Notes under the pieces: generated by a model
What the model was told of the DNA's origin: nothing
Seen by the model: only the letters and a program-made list of their open reading frames with translations
Databases searched by the model: none
Assembly: GCA_009602725.1 (NCBI GenBank)
Contig: WELB01000206.1
Span: forward strand, 55,156-66,584
Reading direction: 5' to 3'
Source: Spirogloea muscicola
Lineage: Eukaryota > Streptophyta > Zygnematophyceae > Spirogloeales > Spirogloeaceae
DNA length: 11,429 bases
Translations under genes and position numbers: made by a program
Shown here: piece by piece, positions 1 to 6,123 of the stretch
Layout of the letters: each line of letters starts with the position of its first letter
How positions within the stretch are numbered: position 1 is the first letter of the stretch

Positions 1-206
1 GTGGTCGGCGTGTTTGGCCGCCTTGCTGCGAGCGGCCTTTGCCGCAGCGTGGCCAGCCCGCGAGGCAGAAAGCCCCGGGTTGGAGCGGTCGACCACATCA
101 GTGGTGACCACATCGGCAATGATGCGCCCGCCACCGCCCGTCGTGGACGCCACCAGGTCGACGCGGCGCGTGTGGAGTCCGTCGGCCCTCTGGAGGATGG
201 GCATGA
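1..206 (-). CDS. Partial open segment, possibly the tail of a retroelement-like ORF
   Basis: Reading leftward from about 206, one frame stays open to the window edge (about 68 codons, with an ATG at 204-202). It is preceded on the minus strand by a pyrimidine-rich stretch ending TTTTGCAG, which looks like a splice acceptor, so the segment may be an exon. Upstream the same frame meets a stop near 235. The protein is rich in Ala, Arg, Val and Asp: a DLVAST segment, then a Gly run, then IIADVVTTDVVD, then SRAGHAAAKAARSKAAKHAD. A DV-x-V/T-D strand followed by an Ala/Lys-rich helix resembles the region downstream of reverse transcriptase in some LINE-like ORFs, but this is a resemblance only. No catalytic motif is visible and the product is unidentified. 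It could also be the 5' or internal part of an ordinary gene. Confidence 0.33.
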
Positions 207-595
207 CTGCAAAACACAAAGACGATGCAGAGGGAGCTCAGTACCCACTAGTGAGCACAAAGGGCAAGCACATTGACAAACGTACATCACCTGCTGCAAC
301 GCCGCCCCGCCCAGCGGCCACGACTCCCAGCACGTAGAGGTCGAGAAGCGACGCCCGGGTACCGGGCGGCAATCGACCAGCTCTCGGGCCACCAGCTCGC
401 CAAAGCAAGCGCCAAGCGAGCGAGGACCAAGAGGAGGAGGGGGCGGCAGGGCCAAGGCTCCGCCGCGGGCGCGCATGGCGCGCCCCGCCGCCGCCGCCGC
501 TGCAACCGCCGCCTCCGCCGCCGCCGCCGCGGCCGGCCTGCTGCCGCCGCAGCCGCCGCTGACGCTAAACCCTCAAACCCTTGGCGGGGGCGCAG
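207..595. other. Stretch without an assigned gene, upstream of the TruA-like gene
   Basis: No exon could be assigned here. The sequence is strongly GC-rich from about 340 onward and holds CCG/GCC repeats from about 478 to 560. The first exons of the TruA-like gene would be expected in or before this stretch, but no frame shows the YDGT-like / GxQ segment that normally opens the fold. One ATG at 475 begins an Ala-rich frame that could be mistaken for a targeting peptide, but it does not join in frame to the first recognised exon. The frame of that exon is closed by TAA at 566-568. Confidence 0.5.
478..560. repeat. CCG/GCC-rich imperfect microsatellite
   Basis: Runs of CCG/GCC triplets are interrupted by single changes, such as a CTGCAA break and a CCTCCG break. 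Similar triplet tracts occur at 4817-4849 and 5033-5095, so this is a general feature of the locus rather than evidence of coding. Frames through it give only poly-Ala, poly-Pro or poly-Arg. Confidence 0.8.
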
Positions 596-3444
596 AAGGC
601 TGTCGAGAGCTTCATTGGGCACCCCGTGGCCACCACTGGGTCCAGCCGCACGGTGAGCTCAGCTAGTCTCACGTCAAGGCTGAAGCTGTAAGACTAAGTG
701 TAGTAGCGGTTAGAGTGGCCAACTTAGCCTTTGGCGCACAGCGCTGATTAGAGCGGAGCGGCAAGCAAAAAGCACCAGAAGGCGTACGTGTGTCTAGTCT
801 GACACCTACTCTTATTTGTTGCACGAACACAAAAGCTGGCTAGATTAAATAGAATCGATTGTCTATTCAAAAAGATAGACAATCCCATAGGTAGGAAGTC
901 AGGGTGCCCACCTCAGCCTTTGGCGCTCCACAACGCTGACCGCAGCGGAGCGGCGCCGCAGGACGCCGGCGTGCACGCGCTCGGGGCGACGTGCCACGTG
1001 GACCTGGTCCGCAGCAACGCCCGGCGGCCGGACCGCCCGGTAGGGCCGCCGGACTCCGCTGCGCCTGGCAGTGCCGCCGGCGCGAGCCTCGCCTCCCCCT
1101 CCGACAGCGCTGGGGTTCGAGTGGGGATGAGAGCTGCGGTTTCTGCTGGCGGCTGACCCCGTCGTTCCTCCGTGCACGCTGCTTGCTGTCCCGGGCGGAA
1201 GCGTAGCTGCCCCCGCACGAGCCGATGGTCGTGAGGAAGGCAGTCAACCACTTCCTGGCGGTGAGCGACTGCTGTGCAGCCCCGCATTTTGCAGCGGCCC
1301 ATCGGCGCTCTGGCACTGGCAATGTAGGTCCACTGGAGCTTGCTGAGCTCCATGGCCTTTGGGTCATTGCCGTGGGTCGAGACTAGAGCCCGGCAAAAGG
1401 GCAAAGTGGCTGTGCAGCAAGCGGGCGGCGACGTGGCAGTGCGCGATGTCTGCCGTGTGCCTGGAGACCTGCATGCGCGCTTTCTGGCCCGCGAGCGCAC
1501 GTGAGTAGGCTCCTCCTGCACCTGCTGCTGTTGCAGCTGAGTGCATTGCCTGCACGTAGGTGTCTACATACATATACTGCCTTGGAGCCCTTGATGTGTG
1601 GTACTTAATTCATTGAAAGCTTTGGCTTGAAAGTTGCAGGCCCCATAGAGAGTTTGCTGCTTGTGGTTGCGTCCAATGAGTTTGACATGGAGTCAAGCAT
1701 GTGCTTGATGAGCAAGCCTAGGAAGCTGATGGTAGTGGCTTATACTTGCCTGTCCAGGTACTACTACCGGATCCTTGCAGGCAAGGAGCCGCCGTCCATC
1801 TTTGAGAAGGACCGGGCGTGGCACGTGCCGCAGGACCTGGACGCTGCGGCGATGCAAGTGAGCCCCAGCCCCGCTGCACAGCTGGACCCCAACAACCAAG
1901 CTTTTGCCTTTCGCGCGACTATCACTTCTGTGCTCCAGTGTATGTCAGGTGGAAGATAGGACAGTCGTCACTCTGATAGAGATGGATTGTACATGGACTA
2001 TCAGCTGTTACTTGCGCCTCAGTTAGCATTGAATGACTGCTACACCGAGCGGCAGCCTCGCCGCCGTCCGTGCAGGCGGCGTGCAAGGTGCTGGAGGGCC
2101 GTCATGACTTCAGCTCCTTCCGCGCCGCTGGCTGCCAGGTCAAGCACTGTCTTCGGCCAGTGTAGAATCTCTACTGCTATTGCAGTCGCTTCAAGTATTC
2201 CGGTTTTTGTGACAGCCGTTATGTCTAAGACTGCTGTGGGCTGACCCAACAGGCCTGTTGCACGACCTGCAACAGGAGTGTGCTCATCTTGGGTTCTAGA
2301 ATCTTCTTGATAATGCTGAAATCTGGTGGTCCACGGCTTCTTTGGTGGGCTCTGAGCAAGCAACCGCGTAATGACAGGCCAAATCGCCAATTAAGACGCT
2401 TGCAGAGCTGTCACTGAGGGAGGCTCCGTCATGGCCCCACGTCTTCGCTGGGAATGATGGTGGTGCCCAGAAGTGTGGCTGGCCGACAGCAATTGTGGGG
2501 CCTGGCGATAGGCACCCACATTGCTACGTCGTTACTGCAAGGGCTCGGTCCTTCCTGTACCACCAGGTCTCTACTGCGCCCTCTTTCCTTGGCCCTGAAC
2601 CCTACCCTGAAAGCTGCAGTCCTATTTACATTCTGGGTTTACATACATGCTAGTGGATTCTGCAGGGATGCCATAGATGCTGAGCAATATTATTTGTACG
2701 CCACATTTGCATGCAAGAGGTGCTTGACTGAAGCTTGGTGAGTTGTCTCGCATTTAGAGACCCGTCAAGCCTTTTTTTGAGAGTACACGTGACAATCAAG
2801 TAGCTCAAGCAAAGGCGTCACATCTGAAGGGCTTTTTTCTGCATCTGACCTTTGGCGTACATGATAATACAGGTCCGCTTTACAGTTGGCTTGCTGAAAG
2901 CGGTGGGCACTGGCAACTTGGGCCTTCATGACGGTGTGAACATCTTTACCGAAGCACTGCCTGCAACAGTCAGTCTGTAACTTGTGGAAGTTTTACATTT
3001 GGAATGATTCTTGTTGACCTCTGACGCCACCCTCCCAGCAAGGGACTTCACAATGCCTGCTTGCGTCGAGTATATCCAGCTGCACGGGCAGTGCTTGACG
3101 TGTTCAGTATTTCTAGCAGCAGCTGCTGGGCTGTTGGCTTTCTTGCAAGCATACCTGGGACACACCCTGAGCCTTATGCAGTCCTTGTGGTCCTTTGATT
3201 CGACAGTGGGGAACAAGGGCCTTCAGTCAAGCCCGCGCGCTAATTGCTATTATGATCGAACCTCAATGTGTCTGTGGTGTGCGTCTTCTCAGTTGGAAGA
3301 ATACTAGAAGCGCGGACGCCGACAGCACAGCCAGCAATGGCGCCTCCCTGGGGCCTGTACTTGGCCAAAGTCGCGTATAATGCTGACGACCTGGAGGAGC
3401 CCAGCCGGCAAGATGACAGCTGCGCACTTGCAGGGGCTGCATGA
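596..3444 (+). CDS. TruA-family tRNA pseudouridine synthase, nine exons, N-terminus not found
   Basis: Isomerises uridine to pseudouridine in tRNA; it is closest to the plant At2g30320 / animal PUSL1 branch, whose members are often organellar, but no targeting peptide is seen here. Exons read: 596-652, 962-1039, 1207-1260, 1418-1500, 1758-1857, 2076-2138, 2378-2566, 2873-2933, 3293-3444 (TGA 3442-3444), about 278 residues, all GT-AG with phase kept. Key motifs in order: SSRT-DAGVHAL, with the catalytic Asp at 962-964, the first codon after intron 1; LPPHEPMVVRKAVNHFL; HARFLARERTYYYRIL, with the conserved active-site Tyr region; [62 protein letters not shown]; and a C-terminal MAPPWGLYLAKVAY. 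Together these identify the family with little doubt. The N-terminal strand and the YDGT-like motif before the first exon were not found in any frame, so the gene is either 5'-incomplete here or has a small exon I missed. Confidence 0.92.
725..955. repeat. Imperfect 40-bp direct repeat inside a TruA intron
   Basis: The segment at 725-762 (from AGCCTTTGGCGC to GAGCGGAGCGGC) recurs at 914-954, with a few substitutions and a small insertion. The second copy ends just before the acceptor at 959-961 that precedes the catalytic exon. Both lie in the intron 653-961. It looks like a local duplication. Confidence 0.7.
857..884. repeat. Perfect 10-bp inverted repeat (hairpin) in a TruA intron
   Basis: GATTGTCTAT (857-866) and ATAGACAATC (875-884) are exact reverse complements separated by 8 bases. 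The site is in the intron 653-961, about 75 bases before the acceptor. In RNA it would form a stable stem-loop. No function is evident; it could be a remnant of a small inverted-repeat element or a structure that affects branch-point access. Confidence 0.75.
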
Positions 3445-4107
3445 GAAGACCCTGCACATGGTGGCTCTCAAGTGGAGAGAACATTGACTTCACAAAACCG
3501 TGAACAGGATATATGACATTTTGCTGCTGATGTAGCAGGATCACCTTCTATGAGGAGCTTTATGTTAGAGTTGCAAAAAGTGTGATCTGGCGGGGTATCT
3601 CGCTTGTCACAGTGCACCAGGCCATTGCATCTCCTTGCTGGCTAAACCCATAAGATTCTCACTGAGCTCCACTGTCTTACCGTGGCCTTCGGTAGTGCTA
3701 TCGCCGGGCTTGCTTAGAGGTCATGGCTGCGATGCAGCAGCAGTCTCATGGGTACTCTACTTGGTAGCAGCCGCGGGCAGTAAATCTTCCTCTTATTGTG
3801 CTGCTGACCTTCTTGTGCAACCACCCGCTGGCTTGGTTAAGCCTCATAGCCTTCTTGGTGTGGCGCATCCAATTTAATGACTAGTCTGGGCAGACCACAA
3901 CCAGTGTTCAGACCAAAGTCTCGGTGGAGTACGTTAGTGTTCACGTATCTGAGGGCTGCCAAACGCCAGTCGCCCCAGGAGCGCAGGTCGGGGAACTGGG
4001 GTATCCCGACGATAATGCAGGAGGCCGAGGTAATCAGAGCTAATGGCCGCTCATTAATGACCACTTAGTCACAGCGCGCAGTCACTGTTATCCTTAAATG
4101 AATCCTT
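3445..4107. other. Stretch without a convincing gene, 3' flank of the TruA-like gene
   Basis: After the TruA stop no supported exon is seen. A 75-codon minus-strand frame at 3837-4064 holds a plausible-looking segment (PQFPDLRSWGDWRLAALRY), but I do not recognise it and it has no matching neighbours. The plus strand has a possible donor (GAG followed by GTAATC) at 4029/4030, which might be the end of a 5' exon of the downstream NDUFA6 gene, but its phase relative to the acceptor at 4773 does not support a start. No TGTAA polyadenylation signal was found just after the TruA stop. Confidence 0.45.
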
Positions 4108-4109
4108 TA

Positions 4110-4568
4110 CAGTCAAACCTTGTTATAGGCACCCCAAGATAAGGGCACATGTTCGATAGTGGCACCGTTTTGCGGGAAGCACTTTTTTCCCCAGGCAAAT
4201 GTGACTCGATAAGGGAACGTGCCGCTATGTACAGGCACAGTTTTTCGGGGCAGATTCCCCCACTAGAAGTGCCTATATGAAAACAAATCAACACATCTCT
4301 CATATTCTTTACAGGGATTAGGATTGAGGGTTAGGGTTTAGGGTGTGGGGTTTAGGGTTTAGGTCTCGAGTTAGGGTCTAGTATTCAAACCCTAACCCTG
4401 AACCTAAACCCAAAAAGCCATTTTTCAAATATAGTTCGATATATTGCTGATTGTCACGGTAGAAGCACATTTGGGGGCAATAGTGCCTCTACAACGAACA
4501 AGCACACCCTCGATATAGTCACATGTTTTCGCCAAACCGGCCGACGTGCCTATAACAAGGTTTGACTG
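4110..4568. mobile_element. Non-autonomous TA-flanked DNA transposon (MITE), Tc1/mariner/pogo-like
   Basis: The left end begins CAGTCAAACCTTGTTATAGG right after TA (4108-4109). The right end is its reverse complement (GGTTTGACTG at 4559-4568), followed by TA (4569-4570). The terminal inverted repeats match over about 23 bases (4110-4132 against 4546-4568). A TA target duplication with CAGT-type ends is the signature of the Tc1/mariner superfamily, and the CAGT-x-x-AACC-x-x-GTTATA pattern resembles pogo/Tigger-type ends. The element is 459 bp and has no transposase ORF, so it would have to be moved in trans. It sits just upstream of the first NDUFA6 exon recognised, possibly in an intron or the 5' flank. 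Family assignment is an inference from the ends. Confidence 0.8.
4314..4411. repeat. Telomere-like repeats in opposite orientations inside the MITE
   Basis: A G-rich block at 4314-4379 holds several TTTAGGG / TTAGGG units with variants. It is followed within about 10 bases by a C-rich block at 4387-4411 with CCCTAA / CCTAAACCC units. TTTAGGG is the telomere unit of land plants and many chlorophytes. The two blocks face each other and could fold back on themselves at the centre of the element. No subtelomeric context is visible on either side. Confidence 0.8.
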
Positions 4569-4749
4569 TACCAGAAGCCGCCTTCTTCTAGAGTCGCTCC
4601 CCCACAACGATATATTGATATATTGCTGATTGTCACGGTAGAAGCACATTTGGGGGCAATAGTGCCTCCACAACGAACAAGCACACCCTCGATATAGTCA
4701 CTGATTTCCGCCAAACCGGGCGACGTGCCTATAACAAGGTTAGACTGTA
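4438..4749. repeat. Duplicated right end of the MITE, two 133-bp copies
   Basis: Positions 4438-4570 recur at 4617-4749, with no length change and about seven substitutions by eye (roughly 95 percent identity). Each copy includes the right terminal inverted repeat and a following TA; the second end reads GGTTAGACTG. A 46-bp unrelated spacer (4571-4616) separates them. The second copy has no left end of its own, so it is a partial element or a tandem duplication of the 3' end. Confidence 0.85.
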
Positions 4750-4773
4750 AGCACATTCCTTTAATTACCCCAG

Positions 4774-4816
4774 CCAGCGTTCCGAGCTGCATCCGCGGCA
4801 GGCCCAGATCCTGCTT

Positions 4817-4850
<34 letters not shown>

Positions 4851-5349
4851 GCGGGCGCGGCGACNGCGCAGGAGGCGCGGCACAAGGCGCTGGAGTTCTT
4901 CCGGGCGATCTGCCGCGCGGCGCCGGCGCTGGTGGGGGACTACAACCTGGAGGACGTGGTGACCGTGCCGCAGCTGCGCTCCAACGTCGCCGACCAGTTC
5001 CGCAAGCACGCCGCCGTCTCCAACCCCCAGGTCCGCCGCCGCCGCCGCCGCCGCCTCCGCCGCCGCCGCCATTGCCGCCGCCGCCGGAGGTGGGTTCTGT
5101 GGGCTCACGCCGGCGGCGGCGGCGAGCCAACTGGGCGCCCACCAGGTGGTGGACATGCTGGTGTACAAGGGGCGGGAGGAGCTGGAGAACTTCACGTCGC
5201 ACTCCAAGCAGCGCCACCACATCCTCGGCTCCTGGATGGTCGGCATGGGCGCCGGCGGCACGCGCTCCGACACCGCGCGCCGCTTCGGCCTCGTCGACCA
5301 CGGCGGCGAGTCCGAGTTCCTCAAGCGCTTCTACCAGGGCAACAACTGA
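4774..5349 (+). CDS. NDUFA6: NADH dehydrogenase (complex I) B14 subunit, NDUFA6, 5' end missing
   Basis: Accessory LYR-family subunit on the matrix arm of mitochondrial complex I, where the family binds mitochondrial acyl carrier protein. Two exons are seen: about 4774-5030 and 5146-5349 (TGA 5347-5349), joined by a 115-bp GT-AG intron in phase 0. Conserved segments, in order: EARHKALEFFRAICRAAP (EFFR in the place of the LYR motif), YNLEDVVTVPQLRSNVADQFR, then across the intron NPQ-VVDMLVYKGREELENF, KQRHHILGSWMVG, and a C-terminal EFLKRFYQGNN. All match the plant B14 proteins. The frame before EARHK holds a run of about eleven Pro from a CCG tract and one ambiguous base (4865), and contains no ATG. 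The likely acceptor is CCCCAG at 4768-4773 after a T-rich stretch, so an earlier exon with the start is expected upstream, in or beyond the transposon. The proline tract may be part of the protein or may be mis-assembled. Confidence 0.92.
4817..4849 (+). repeat. CCG triplet tract, reads as poly-Pro in NDUFA6
   Basis: About eleven uninterrupted CCG/GCC triplets lie directly before the conserved NDUFA6 domain, with an undetermined base (N, 4865) a few bases downstream. Triplet tracts of this purity vary in length between strains and are prone to sequencing error. Confidence 0.85.
5031..5145 (+). other. CCG-rich NDUFA6 intron
   Basis: GT-AG intron of 115 bases between NPQ and VVDML. Its first two thirds is almost pure CCG/GCC (5033-5095). 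It contains no stop in the exon 1 frame, so unspliced RNA would read on through arginine-rich sequence to a stop ending at 5519. Confidence 0.88.
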
Positions 5350-6123
5350 TGGGGCCTCGCCCTGCTCGCCCTCGTCTCGCCTCGCCTCGCCAGGACTCGC
5401 CTCGTCTCGCCTCGCCTCTCTGCCGCCGCGTCCGCCGCCGGTGCTGGCCATGGCCAGCCCTCGACTGGCAGCTCCGCTGTCTGCGGGGCACCGCTGCCGC
5501 TCAGGCGTGCAGCTCGTGAAGGCAGCCAGTGCGTTTGGCTCACTCACGTCGAGGTCGGCCCTGGGCTCGAGTCCAGTCACTTCCGCAGAGTTATGCAACG
5601 ACCACCGATGTTTACCGAACTTAATTGCAACTTACCAGTCTGATTGATCAGCATGGCAGCCAGTGCAAGGGCTGGTCTGCGCAGCATGGCCTGCAAAACG
5701 GCATTGACGAACAGCCTGCATGCATCCCTCGCCATATGCAGCAAGGCCAAACATCAGCAGTCCTTGGCTGTCAACGTCTTGCGCTGCTGACTACTGCTGC
5801 TTTGGTCCTGCAGTCTACTTTCTCGGCACCGCATGTAGCCGGTAGCTCGTTATCTGAGGCAACCTTTGCAAGCGTGCAGATCAGATAGACGGCGTCTTTG
5901 CGCTCGAAGCCAAGCGCTGCCTCAACCCTTAACCTCACGTGGACAACATTAAGGACGAGATTTTGTGCAAGAATTTTATTGTGCAAGAGCTCAAGCCTTG
6001 CCTGCATGTAACTACTGTCAGGAACACGAAGTGCCCGCAAGTCACAAGCAGGCATACCGCCCACAAGGCAAGGCCGCAAAAATGCTGTGAGAAGTCAACA
6101 GACTGCTGATTCTCTGGGGCCCG
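5350..6123. other. Convergent 3' intergenic region between NDUFA6 and AK-HSDH
   Basis: 774 bases without a supported gene. On the minus strand AATAAA lies at 5980-5975, 144 bases beyond the AK-HSDH stop, and is a candidate polyadenylation signal. On the plus strand a TGTAA (the usual chlorophyte signal) occurs at 6007-6011, but it is over 650 bases from the NDUFA6 stop, so its relevance is doubtful. A 102-codon minus frame at 5771-6079 is open but unrecognised. Confidence 0.5.
5355..5418 (+). repeat. TCGCC pentanucleotide repeat in the NDUFA6 3' UTR
   Basis: Imperfect tandem copies of CTCGC/TCGCC begin six bases after the NDUFA6 stop and are broken by TCGTC and AGGAC variants. They lie in the presumed 3' UTR. 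Confidence 0.8.

Noticed and set aside
867-1521. Minus-strand frames of 92 to 202 codons
   Set aside because: They lie antisense to well-supported TruA exons (962-1039, 1207-1260, 1418-1500) and show no recognisable domain.
3837-4064. 75-codon minus-strand frame with a protein-like segment
   Set aside because: Not recognised, no splice partners found, and the opposite strand is equally open. Kept only as a remark in the gene-free stretch.
4314-4411. A real chromosome end or subtelomere
   Set aside because: The telomere-like units are few, degenerate, in both orientations, and flanked on both sides by transposon sequence and ordinary genes.
4425-4885. Minus-strand frames with repeated peptide blocks in the transposon
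   Set aside because: The repeated peptides come only from the 133-bp DNA duplication; there is no transposase motif.
4725-5519. Continuous 264-codon plus-strand frame
   Set aside because: It starts with GTG inside the transposon end and reads through the NDUFA6 intron into Arg-rich sequence. The spliced model gives the conserved NDUFA6 C-terminus instead.
4765-5598. Long minus-strand open frames (277 and 187 codons) over the NDUFA6 locus
   Set aside because: They are antisense shadows of GC-rich NDUFA6 exons, full of Ala/Gly runs from the triplet repeats, with no family resemblance.
5771-6079. 102-codon minus-strand frame downstream of AK-HSDH
   Set aside because: It lies in the 3' flank after a well-defined stop, contains a likely polyadenylation signal, and resembles no family I know.
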